NCBI GenBank assembly: GCA_029554865.1
Contig: JAKPUX010000327.1
Span: 1 to 40,431 of the forward strand
Reading direction: 5' to 3'
Length of the DNA: 40,431 nucleotides
From: a bacterium
GTDB taxonomy: Bacteria; Zhuqueibacterota; Zhuqueibacteria; Residuimicrobiales; Residuimicrobiaceae
Shown: one piece after another, positions 7,917 through 15,302 of the stretch
Numbering within the stretch: position 1 is the first letter of the stretch
Layout of the letters: each line of letters starts with the position of its first letter
Position numbers and translations under genes: made by a program
The notes under the pieces: generated by a model
Seen by the model: the letters and a program-made list of their open reading frames with translations, nothing else
What the model was told of the DNA's origin: nothing
The model's database searches: none

Positions 7917-8984
7917 CTAGAAAATGTTGACAAAATCATTAAAAATGACGAAGAGCATCAGGGCCAGCAGCATGGCCATGCCGATCTGCTGAACGACGAG
8001 GCGCACCTTGGTCGAGATCGGCTTGCGCGTCACCCCCTCATAGGCGAGCAGGAGCAGATGGCCGCCATCGAGAGCGGGGATGGGAAAAAGGTTGATGATG
8101 CCAAGGTTGAGGCTGAGCAGGGCCATGAACATCACCAGGCTGCCGAAACCGGCCTTGGCGGTCTCGCCGGTCATCTGGGCGATGCGCACCGGTCCGGCCA
8201 GCCCCTCCTTGACCGAAACGTCGCCGCTGAAAAGCATGCCGAAGGAGCGGAACATCATCCGGGTCAGGTTCCAGGTCGACTGCCAGCCTACGGCCATGCC
8301 CTTGAAAAAGCCGGGCCGCACGTTGATGGTTTTGGCGTCGATGCCAACCAGTCCGTAGCCGAGCATCTTGTCGAGTTTGGGGGTGATCAGCGCCGACATC
8401 GGGGCGCCGCTGCGCTCCCATTCGATCTTGATCTCCTTCTCGGGGGAGGCGTGGATGATGCGGATGAGGTCGTCCCAGGAAGAGATCGGGGCGCCGTCGA
8501 TGCGGACAATGCGGTCCCCGGGCTGGAGGCCCGCCGTCTGGGCCGGCATGTTCTCCATGACGCGGCCGACGATGGGACCGACCGGCTCGGGGATTCCGGT
8601 GATGAAGACGCTGACGGTGAAGACGAAGATGGTGAGCAGGACGTTGGCGAGGGGGCCGGCGAAAAGGACCAGCATCCGCACCCAGACCGGCTTGGACATG
8701 AACTCCCAGGGTTCCCCCTTGACTCCCCCGGTGTCCATTGATTCGTCGATCATGCCAGAGAGCTTGACGTAGCCGCCGAGAGGCACAGCCGAGACGCAAT
8801 AGTCGGTCTCGCCGATCTGTTTGCCGAAAAGGCGCGGGGGAAAACCGACCGAAAAACGTTCCACACGAATGCCGAAGGCCTTGGCCGCGAGAAAATGGCC
8901 CGCCTCGTGGGCAATGATGAGGACGCCGAGGACCACGATGAAGGGGAGCAGATAGGTGGTCACAATCGAAAGCATGAGCATCAT
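7917..8984 (-). CDS. rseP: RseP-family site-2 intramembrane metalloprotease
   Basis: This 355-residue zinc protease cleaves anti-sigma factors or signal-peptide remnants inside the membrane. The first helix carries HEAGH (H26, E27, H30), the zinc and catalytic motif, and the last third has the LDG motif in NLFPIPALDGGH near residue 305. One PDZ-like domain (about 130-200, AGLQPGDRIVRIDG) lies between. E. coli RseP has about 450 residues and two PDZ domains, so this is the shorter single-PDZ type common outside gammaproteobacteria. The ATG has AAAGGA seven bases upstream. It is the last gene of the envelope operon, after dxr (118-base gap), and ends at a strong terminator. The natural substrate is unknown. 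Confidence 0.94.
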   Translation of the reverse strand: MMLMLSIVTTYLLPFIVVLGVLIIAHEAGHFLAAKAFGIRVERFSVGFPPRLFGKQIGETDYCVSAVPLGGYVKLSGMIDESMDTGGVKGEPWEFMSKPVWVRMLVLFAGPLANVLLTIFVFTVSVFITGIPEPVGPIVGRVMENMPAQTAGLQPGDRIVRIDGAPISSWDDLIRIIHASPEKEIKIEWERSGAPMSALITPKLDKMLGYGLVGIDAKTINVRPGFFKGMAVGWQSTWNLTRMMFRSFGMLFSGDVSVKEGLAGPVRIAQMTGETAKAGFGSLVMFMALLSLNLGIINLFPIPALDGGHLLLLAYEGVTRKPISTKVRLVVQQIGMAMLLALMLFVIFNDFVNIF

Positions 8985-9102
8985 GATGATTTCCTTTGTT
9001 CTTTATATTGGGTACTACGGTTAATTCATTTTATGGTTACAGCGAGTTTCATTCAGGCGGATTTACAGCCGCCGCAAGGCTTTCCGTGGCGGACCAACCG
9101 CA

Positions 9103-10269
9103 TCACCGGCGCAGGTGCGCTGCCGCCTCTGTGACATGATCGCGGGCCCAGTGGTCGGCCTCCAGAAGGGCGCCGGCCGAGAGAGCGCTGTCGATGCTGT
9201 GGGCCTGCAGGGCCCCGTCGATGAGCCGGGCGATAGCGAGAAAGCCGATGCGCTCCTCGAGAAAGAGGTTGACCGCCGCTTCGTTGGCGGCGTTGAGTAC
9301 GGCCGGGGCGCTTCCGCCCGTGCGGATAGCGGCGCGCGCCAGGGCGAGGGCCGGAAATTTGGCCTCATCCGGCGGGGCAAAGGTGAGCCGGTCGAGGGTG
9401 CTGAAATCGAGGCGCGGAAACGCGGAGGCGCAGCGCTCCGGCCAGGTCATCGCCAGCTGGATCGGCACCCGCATGTCGGGCAGGCCGAGCTGGGCCTTGA
9501 TCGAGCCATCCCGAAAGGCCACCATCGAATGGATGATGGACTGGGGATGGATGACCACCCTGATCTTCTCCTCCGTGAGGCCGAAAAGCCAGCAGGCCTC
9601 GATGATCTCCAGTCCCTTGTTCATCATCGTGGCCGAATCGATGGTGATTTTGCGTCCCATATTCCAGTTGGGATGCTTGAGGGCCTGCTCGACGGTGACG
9701 TGCACCAGATCTTCGGCGGGCCAGGTGCGGAAGGGGCCGCCCGAGCCGGTGAGGATGATCTCCTCAACGGCCGTTTTCTCCTCGCCCATCAGGCACTGCC
9801 AGATGGCGCTGTGCTCGCTGTCGATGGGAAGGATCTCCGCGCCGCTCGCCGCCGCAGCGGCGGTGACCAGGGCCCCGCCGATGACCATCGCCTCCTTGTT
9901 GGCGAGGGCGACGCTGCGGCCGCGCTCGACCGCGGTCAGGGTGGGGGTAAAGCCGACGGCGCCGACGACCGCGTTGACGAGCAAATCGTAATCCAACTCC
10001 GCGCAAATGGCGGCCAGGGCCTCCGTGCCGGTGCGGAGTTCGACGCCCAGGGCACGGAAGGCGTTGCGCTGCTCCCCGTCCGGTTCAGCGCCGGTGACGA
10101 CGGCAAGGGCGGGGCGGTGGCGCTGCGCCAGCTGCAGCAGATGGTCGATCTGGCGGTGGGTTGTCAGGGCCAGAACCCTGAAGCGCTCCGGCATCTGCTC
10201 GACCACATGGAGGGCGTTGAGGCCGATCGAACCGGTGCTGCCCAGGATGATGATCTTTTTGCTAGCCAA
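9103..10269 (-). CDS. dxr: 1-deoxy-D-xylulose 5-phosphate reductoisomerase
   Basis: Dxr converts DXP to 2-C-methyl-D-erythritol 4-phosphate with NADPH, the committed step of the non-mevalonate isoprenoid pathway that feeds UppS encoded at the other end of this operon. The 388-residue protein has the NADPH-binding loop GSTGSIG (10-16), the metal site in DSEHSAIWQ (about 149-157) and the active-site segment NKGLEIIEACWLF near 220. Its length is typical. The start is TTG, with GAGGG just upstream, and it overlaps the end of the lipM-like gene by eight bases. The combination suggests translational coupling. The C-terminal domain is complete. Confidence 0.96.
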   Translation of the reverse strand: MASKKIIILGSTGSIGLNALHVVEQMPERFRVLALTTHRQIDHLLQLAQRHRPALAVVTGAEPDGEQRNAFRALGVELRTGTEALAAICAELDYDLLVNAVVGAVGFTPTLTAVERGRSVALANKEAMVIGGALVTAAAAASGAEILPIDSEHSAIWQCLMGEEKTAVEEIILTGSGGPFRTWPAEDLVHVTVEQALKHPNWNMGRKITIDSATMMNKGLEIIEACWLFGLTEEKIRVVIHPQSIIHSMVAFRDGSIKAQLGLPDMRVPIQLAMTWPERCASAFPRLDFSTLDRLTFAPPDEAKFPALALARAAIRTGGSAPAVLNAANEAAVNLFLEERIGFLAIARLIDGALQAHSIDSALSAGALLEADHWARDHVTEAAAHLRR

Positions 10270-11095
10270 TCTGCCCTCTTGCGGTGGTTTTGTCCCTGAA
10301 CTCCCCGCGCAGCTCCGTGGCGAGGTTTTTCTCCTCGCTGGTCAGCTCTGAATCGCTCCAGGCGATCCCCCAGCGCTCAGCGAAACCCTGCCTCAGGGCG
10401 GCGGCCACCGCGGTGTAATCGAGTGGCTGCGGGCTGATCTCGTTGAGGGCCACAGTCTTTTCCTGCATAAAGCGCCGGGCGCGGCCGCGCCATTCCCCCT
10501 CTCCTCCATCCTGATCCTGCGGTTTTATATAGTCGACCAGGCGCAGATGAGCCCCGCCGAGCAGGATCGAACCGTGCTGCAGCACAGTGGCGCCGAAGCG
10601 GCGCTGGGCGCTGCCGATCATCTTTTTGCCCCCGTGGCCGATTTCATGCTGGATCGAAGAGGCGAAGCAGAGGCTGGAAAGGGCGTTTTTGCCGCCCGTC
10701 CCCTTGCGGGCCGGGGCGCGTTCAAAGGCGAGGGGAATGCGCAGCAGGGCCAGTGCGGCCATGATGCCTGCACTGATGCGCTCATAGACGGGCATCACCC
10801 GGTCATCGTAGAGCCGGCTGCCGGGCCCGAGGATGACGGCATAGGTCACCTCATCGTCGTGGAGCACGGCGCGTCCCCCGGTGGGGCGATAGACGACATC
10901 GATGTTGTCACGGCTGCAGCGCTCGAGGTCGAGATCTTCCAGGCGTTGATGAAAGCCGAGCGAAATCGCCGGTGGACGCCAGCCGTAGAGGCGCAGGACC
11001 GGTTTCCCCTGCCAACAGCGCGCCAGGGCGGCATCTTCGGCCATATTGGAAAAGCCGTCCGCAAGCCCGCTGTCAATGAAACGCCAATACTCCAT
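10262..11095 (-). CDS. LipM-like octanoyltransferase / lipoate-protein ligase family
   Basis: This 277-residue protein belongs to the BPL/LplA/LipB fold that attaches octanoyl or lipoyl groups to lipoyl domains such as GcvH and E2 subunits. It has YRPTGGRAVLHDDEVTYAV (substrate loop) and KKMIGSAQRRFGATVLQHGS, containing the conserved lysine. A cysteine near residue 142 in SSLCFASSIQHEI matches the position of the LipM nucleophile, favouring octanoyl transfer over ATP-dependent ligation. The start is the ATG at 11095; a frame continuing to 11461 merely shadows lpxA. It lies 23 bases after lpxA and overlaps dxr. A lipoylation enzyme inside a lipid A cluster is unusual, but both draw on acyl-ACP pools. 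LplA activity remains possible. Confidence 0.85.
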   Translation of the reverse strand: MEYWRFIDSGLADGFSNMAEDAALARCWQGKPVLRLYGWRPPAISLGFHQRLEDLDLERCSRDNIDVVYRPTGGRAVLHDDEVTYAVILGPGSRLYDDRVMPVYERISAGIMAALALLRIPLAFERAPARKGTGGKNALSSLCFASSIQHEIGHGGKKMIGSAQRRFGATVLQHGSILLGGAHLRLVDYIKPQDQDGGEGEWRGRARRFMQEKTVALNEISPQPLDYTAVAAALRQGFAERWGIAWSDSELTSEEKNLATELRGEFRDKTTARGQIG

Positions 11096-11118
11096 CCCCT
11101 CACTTCCTGCAGCTCGAC

Positions 11119-11892
11119 TCAATGGATGATGCCGCGGTCGGAGGTTTCGATGAAGCGGAGGACGCTGCCGATCTCCGGGGTGATCTCGAACTCGCTCTTG
11201 ATGCGGACAACCGCCTGGCTGACGTTGAGCTCCGAGCGGTAGAGGATGCGGTAGACGCGCTTGAGGAGCATCAGGGTCTCGCTGCTGAAGCCCCGGCGGC
11301 GCAGACCGATGGAGTTGAGGCCGGCGAAGCGGAGGGGCTCCTCGGAGGCGAGGATGTAGGGCGGAACGTCCTGGATGACCCGGAAGCCCCCGCCGATCAT
11401 GCAGTGCTGGCCGACGTGGCAGAACTGGTGGACGGGAGTCATGCCACCGATGATGGCCCAATCCTCGATGGTGACATGGCCGCCGAGCTGTACACCGTTG
11501 GCCATGATGACGTTGTCGCCGACCGTGCAGTCGTGGGCGACGTGGGTGTAGGCCATGAGCAGGCAGTTGCTGCCGATGGAGCTTTTGCCGTGGGCGGCGG
11601 TGCCGCGGTTAAGGGTGGCGAATTCGCGCACTGTGGTATTGTCGCCGATCTCGAAAAGGCTCTTCTCGCCGCCGAACTTGAGGTCCTGGGGCAGGGTGGC
11701 AACCACGGCCCCGTTGTGGATGCGGCAGTTCTTGCCGATGCGGGCGCCGTTGGCGGCCAAAACATGCGGGCCGATGGTCGTCCCCGCGCCGATAACCACG
11801 TCTTCCTCGATGATCGCGAAAGGGCCGATCTGCACGTTATCGCCGATCTCGGCGCGATTGTCGACCAGGGCTGTGGGATGGATCTCGATCAA
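11119..11892 (-). CDS. lpxA: UDP-N-acetylglucosamine acyltransferase LpxA
   Basis: LpxA performs the first lipid A step, moving a 3-hydroxyacyl chain from ACP to UDP-GlcNAc in the cytoplasm. The 257-residue protein is a left-handed beta helix of hexapeptide repeats (for example IGDNVQIGPFAIIEEDVVIG), followed by a helical C-terminal part. The catalytic histidine lies in LLMAYTHVAHDCTVG, and IGLRRRGFSSETL is typical of the C-terminal domain. The start is TTG, with AGGAG seven bases upstream. It follows the lpxC-fabZ gene after 40 bases. Length and motifs are normal. LpxD is ruled out because the N-terminal uridine domain is absent. Confidence 0.96.
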   Translation of the reverse strand: MIEIHPTALVDNRAEIGDNVQIGPFAIIEEDVVIGAGTTIGPHVLAANGARIGKNCRIHNGAVVATLPQDLKFGGEKSLFEIGDNTTVREFATLNRGTAAHGKSSIGSNCLLMAYTHVAHDCTVGDNVIMANGVQLGGHVTIEDWAIIGGMTPVHQFCHVGQHCMIGGGFRVIQDVPPYILASEEPLRFAGLNSIGLRRRGFSSETLMLLKRVYRILYRSELNVSQAVVRIKSEFEITPEIGSVLRFIETSDRGIIH

Positions 11893-11932
11893 GCTGGTTC
11901 TCCTTTGTACGGGGATGGATTTCCGGCAGCGG

Positions 11933-13348
11933 TCACATCACCGCCGGTTCTTCGCTCTTGCGGTCGACGATGGCGGCCATGAGTTCGGCTTCGCAGACCA
12001 GTTCGTCATCGACAAAGGCCCGCCCCATCATCTTGCACATCGAACGGCGCGCGGCAGTCAGCTCCACCTCGAAGCGCAGGGTATCCCCCGGGGTGACGGT
12101 CTTGCGGAAGCGGACATTGTCGATGCCGGTGAAATAGACCAGCTTGGTGGCCGGATCGACCTCGGCATTAAGGAGCAGGATGCCCCCGACCTGGGCCATG
12201 GCCTCGATGATGAGGACCCCGGGCATGATCGGCTTGCCGGGAAAATGGCCCTGGAAAAAGGGCTCGTTGTTGCTGACATTCTTGATGCCCACCACATGCT
12301 CCTCGGGGACCAAATCGATGATGCGGTCGACGAGCAGGAAGGGATAGCGGTGGGGCAGGATCTTGAGGATGGCCTCCTGGTCCAGAAAGACCCCCTTGTT
12401 GTCGCTCTTGAATTTGGAGCGGATCAGCTTCTTTTTATACTCCTTGCGGATGAGCTTGACCAGTTCGGCGTTAGCCTGGTGGCCCGAGCGCGCGGCCATG
12501 ACGTGAGCCTTGAGGGGCATGCCGAGCAGGGCGAGATCGCCGATGAGGTCAAGGGCCTTGTGGCGGACCGGTTCGTTGGGGTAGCGCAGGGTTTTGCCGT
12601 TGAGGATGCCATTGGTCGAGAGGGTCACCTTTTCGTCGATCTCGAAGAGTTCGCGCAGCCCGCCGAGTTCGTCCTCGCTCATGTCGCGGTCGATGATGAC
12701 GACGGCGTTGTCGAGGGCGCCGCCGCGGATGAGGTTGGCCTTGCGCAGCTGCTCGACCTCGCTGAGGAAGCAGAAAGTGCGCGCGGCGGCGAACTCGGTG
12801 GCGAACTCTTCATGCAGGGAGTACATGCTGGTATACTGGGTGCCGAGGGCCGGATTCTTGTAATCGACCATGAAGGTGATGCGGAACTCGTCGGAGGGAA
12901 AGACGACGATATCGATCCCGCGCGAGGGGTCGTGATAGGTGATGGTCTTGTCGATGATGAGATAGTCGCGCGGCGAATCCTGCTCCTCAAAACCGGCCTT
13001 GAGGAGGATTTCGACAAAGGGCAGGGAGCTGCCGTCGCCGACGGGGGGCTCATTGCCGTCGACCTCGCAGATGAGGTTGTCGATCTCGAGGCCGCTGACG
13101 GCGGCGAGCACATGTTCAACAGTATGGACCTTGACCTCGCCGATGCCGATGGTGGTGCCGCGGGAGATATCGAGGACGTGATCGACGTCGGCGGGGATGA
13201 CCGGGCTGTCGGCCATATCGACGCGGCGGAAGAGGATGCCGGTATTGGCCGGGGCCGGGACGAAGGTGATTTTGGTTTTATTGCCGGTATGGAGCCCCAC
13301 ACCGGAGTAGGAGACCGGGTGTTTTATCGTGCGCTGGTTCTTGATCAT
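11933..13348 (-). CDS. lpxC/fabZ: Bifunctional LpxC deacetylase - FabZ dehydratase fusion
   Basis: The 471-residue protein joins two enzymes. LpxC (about 1-305) is the zinc deacetylase that commits UDP-acyl-GlcNAc to lipid A; it shows [13 protein letters not shown] near 79 and [15 protein letters not shown] near 263, which hold the zinc histidines and aspartate, and [12 protein letters not shown]. FabZ (about 320-465) dehydrates 3-hydroxyacyl-ACP; it shows [12 protein letters not shown] near 333, [13 protein letters not shown] near 368 and the catalytic glutamate in [10 protein letters not shown] near 381. The ATG has GGAGG four bases upstream. The fusion is known in Bacteroidetes, Chlorobi and relatives and is a useful lineage marker. 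The two activities compete for the same hydroxyacyl-ACP pool, so fusion may balance them. No separate fabZ is seen here. Confidence 0.96.
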   Translation of the reverse strand: MIKNQRTIKHPVSYSGVGLHTGNKTKITFVPAPANTGILFRRVDMADSPVIPADVDHVLDISRGTTIGIGEVKVHTVEHVLAAVSGLEIDNLICEVDGNEPPVGDGSSLPFVEILLKAGFEEQDSPRDYLIIDKTITYHDPSRGIDIVVFPSDEFRITFMVDYKNPALGTQYTSMYSLHEEFATEFAAARTFCFLSEVEQLRKANLIRGGALDNAVVIIDRDMSEDELGGLRELFEIDEKVTLSTNGILNGKTLRYPNEPVRHKALDLIGDLALLGMPLKAHVMAARSGHQANAELVKLIRKEYKKKLIRSKFKSDNKGVFLDQEAILKILPHRYPFLLVDRIIDLVPEEHVVGIKNVSNNEPFFQGHFPGKPIMPGVLIIEAMAQVGGILLLNAEVDPATKLVYFTGIDNVRFRKTVTPGDTLRFEVELTAARRSMCKMMGRAFVDDELVCEAELMAAIVDRKSEEPAVM

Positions 13349-13375
13349 TCATCCTCCAGGGTTCCGCGCCCTCAT

Positions 13376-14428
13376 TCAGCGCGGTTCATCCGCGTCCGCG
13401 TTCAGCTTGCGGTTGAGCGATTCTATTTCCTTTTCCATTTGCCGTATCCGTTTGAGCAGCTCGGGCAGACGGGCCAGAGCGGCCTCTTCGCGCATGGCCT
13501 GCATGTGCGGCCGGGCGGGATAGCCGGAATAAAAGAGTCCTGCGGGGATATCCTTGGTCACACCGGCCTGGCCGCCAAGGACGACGTTGTCGCCGATGTG
13601 GAGATGACCCGAAATGCCGACCTGTCCCCCCATGCGGACGTAGCCGCCCACCCGCGAGCTGCCCGAGATCCCCGCCTGGGCGGCGATGGCGGTGTGGCTG
13701 CCGATCTCGACATTATGGGCGACCTGGATCAGATTATCGAGCTTGGCCCCGGCGCGGATGAGGGTGGCGCCGAGGGTGGCGCGATCGATGGTGGTGTTGG
13801 CGCCAATCTCGACGTCGTCTTCGATGATGACGATGCCGGTCTGGGGGATCTTGTGATAACGCCCCTCCTTGAAGGCAAAGCCGAAGCCGTCCGAGCCGAC
13901 GACCGCACCGCAGTGGATGATCACGCGCTCGCCGATGCGGCAGCGCTCGCGCACCGAGACGTTGGCATAGAGAATGGAGCCGGCGCCGACCTGCACCTCC
14001 TCACCGAGGACGACACCGGGATGGAGCTGGACCCCGGGTCCGATGGTGGAGCCGCGTCCGATGACGACGAGGGGGCCGACCGCGCTGCCGGGGTCGATCC
14101 GGCACCCCTCCGCGATCACCGCGCTGGGATGGATGCCGGCAGGCAGCTCCGGCGGACCGCCGTAGAGGCGTTCGACCAGGAGCATGAAGGCATAGTAGGG
14201 ATCTGCGCAGCGCAGCAGGGTTTTGCTGCTGCCGGAAAAGTTGTTGGCGACGATGACCGCCGAAGCGGCGGTGTCGGCGATATATTTTTCATATTTGGGA
14301 TTGGCGATAAAGGTCAGTTCGCCGGGCCGGGCCTCTTCAATCTTGGCGAGGCCGGTGATCTCCAGTGTCTCATCGCCATCGACAACGGCATTGATCCAGG
14401 ATGCGATCTCTGCAAGGCTGAAGGCCAT
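13376..14428 (-). CDS. lpxD: UDP-3-O-acylglucosamine N-acyltransferase LpxD
   Basis: LpxD adds the second 3-hydroxyacyl chain to form UDP-2,3-diacylglucosamine. The 350-residue protein has a uridine-binding N-terminal domain (about 1-100, including [20 protein letters not shown]) and a long left-handed beta helix (about 105-320). The catalytic histidine is in [12 protein letters not shown] near 237, and a short C-terminal coiled segment follows ([16 protein letters not shown]). The ATG at 14428 is preferred to a TTG three bases earlier because GAGGA lies six bases before it. It is preceded by a 270-base spacer rich in stem-loops and followed after 27 bases by lpxC-fabZ. Confidence 0.95.
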   Translation of the reverse strand: MAFSLAEIASWINAVVDGDETLEITGLAKIEEARPGELTFIANPKYEKYIADTAASAVIVANNFSGSSKTLLRCADPYYAFMLLVERLYGGPPELPAGIHPSAVIAEGCRIDPGSAVGPLVVIGRGSTIGPGVQLHPGVVLGEEVQVGAGSILYANVSVRERCRIGERVIIHCGAVVGSDGFGFAFKEGRYHKIPQTGIVIIEDDVEIGANTTIDRATLGATLIRAGAKLDNLIQVAHNVEIGSHTAIAAQAGISGSSRVGGYVRMGGQVGISGHLHIGDNVVLGGQAGVTKDIPAGLFYSGYPARPHMQAMREEAALARLPELLKRIRQMEKEIESLNRKLNADADEPR

Positions 14429-14490
14429 CAAATTTCCTCAGAAAGGCTCGTGTGTGCATGATAACAACCGGTCATGGCGTCCTATTCCTG

Positions 14491-14666
14491 CGCGCCGGGC
14501 GGCCGTGCGGGGCGCGTCAGGCTGCCGGATCAGGGCGTCCTATAAATGCCAAACACGGAACAGCCCAGGCACCGCCGGTTTTGATAAACCGGCGCTGGTC
14601 CCGGCTCTGGCCGGGACCAGCTTCCTTGCGATATCCGTGTCCTGCCGCTCCCGATGGGTCATCGGG
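14491..14666 (-). other. Array of stem-loops in the ompH-lpxD spacer
   Basis: The 270-base gap between ompH and lpxD holds several inverted repeats. CCCGATG/CATCGGG lies at 14650-14666. A perfect 12-base stem with a 4-base loop (GCTGGTCCCGGC and its complement) spans 14594-14621. An 8-base stem GCCGGTTT/AAACCGGC spans 14574-14593 and directly abuts it. A weaker CGCGCC/GGCGCG pair lies at 14491-14516. None has a T-run on the minus strand, so they are poor intrinsic terminators. They could process, stabilise or attenuate the transcript between ompH and lpxD, or be a chromosomal repeat element. No reading frame with a plausible start was found here. Confidence 0.7.
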
Positions 14667-14698
14667 GCTATATTTCTCCGGTTGGGCCGGATGAAGGA

Positions 14699-15253
14699 TC
14701 AGCGCGGTGTCTTGGGGGTCGTCTTGGCCGGCAGTCCCTTTTCGAGTTCGGCGAGGACCTCATCGGTCAGGTCGACCTGGCGGGGGCTGGCATAGACGAT
14801 GTTGCCGTTGATGCTGTCAAAGACAAAATCGTAGCTCTGCTCTTCGGAGATCTTTTTGATGGCCGCATTGATCTTGTCGAAAATGGGCTGCATCATCTCT
14901 TCCTGCTTCTTGTAGAGCTCGCCGCTCTGGCCCCATTTTTCAGCCTGATACTGCTGGATCTTCATGTAGAGATTCTGCAGCTCCTGCTGTTTCTCGGCCT
15001 TGCGCTCTTCGCTGAGCAGCAGGGACTGGGACTCGAGCTGTTCGCCAAGTTCCTGGAACTGCTTCTGCATGAGTTTGGCCTCTTCTTCCCAACCGGCGCT
15101 GATCTTGTTCAGGCGATCCTGGGCGTCCTGGGCTTCCTTGTAGGTGGCGATGATTTTCTGGGAGTTGATGTAGGCCAGCTTTTGCGCGGAAGCAGAGCCG
15201 GCGGTCAGGGCGACCATAACCACAGCCAGAACAACCCACTTCATTTTTTTCAC
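14699..15253 (-). CDS. ompH: OmpH/Skp-family periplasmic chaperone
   Basis: Skp-type chaperones hold unfolded outer-membrane proteins for delivery to BamA. I choose the GTG at 15253 because AGGAGG lies five bases before it, giving 184 residues with a clean signal peptide (about 1-23, ending SASA). The mature protein starts QKLAYINSQKIIATYKEAQ, a typical OmpH opening, followed by a long charged coiled coil (about 45-130), the tentacle region of the Skp trimer. YDFVFDSINGNIVYASP near the C-terminus is the closing beta strand. It lies 49 bases after bamA, the classical bamA-skp order. A longer upstream frame to 15376 overlaps the end of bamA and lacks support. Confidence 0.92.
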   Translation of the reverse strand: MKKMKWVVLAVVMVALTAGSASAQKLAYINSQKIIATYKEAQDAQDRLNKISAGWEEEAKLMQKQFQELGEQLESQSLLLSEERKAEKQQELQNLYMKIQQYQAEKWGQSGELYKKQEEMMQPIFDKINAAIKKISEEQSYDFVFDSINGNIVYASPRQVDLTDEVLAELEKGLPAKTTPKTPR

Positions 15254-15302
15254 GATTACCTCCTGGGTATTGGGATAAGGAATGATTGCTTTGTTTTTCT
15301 GG

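Noticed and set aside
9056-9073. GGCGG/CCGCC inverted repeat after dxr
   Set aside because: Five-base stem with no T-run; not convincing as a terminator.
11096-11461. N-terminal extension of the LipM-like protein
   Set aside because: These 122 residues are the out-of-frame shadow of lpxA; the ATG at 11095 starts the conserved domain.
11555-14461. Plus-strand open frame of 968 codons opposite lpxA, lpxC-fabZ and lpxD
   Set aside because: It is a shadow of three well-identified enzymes, with biased composition and no domain.
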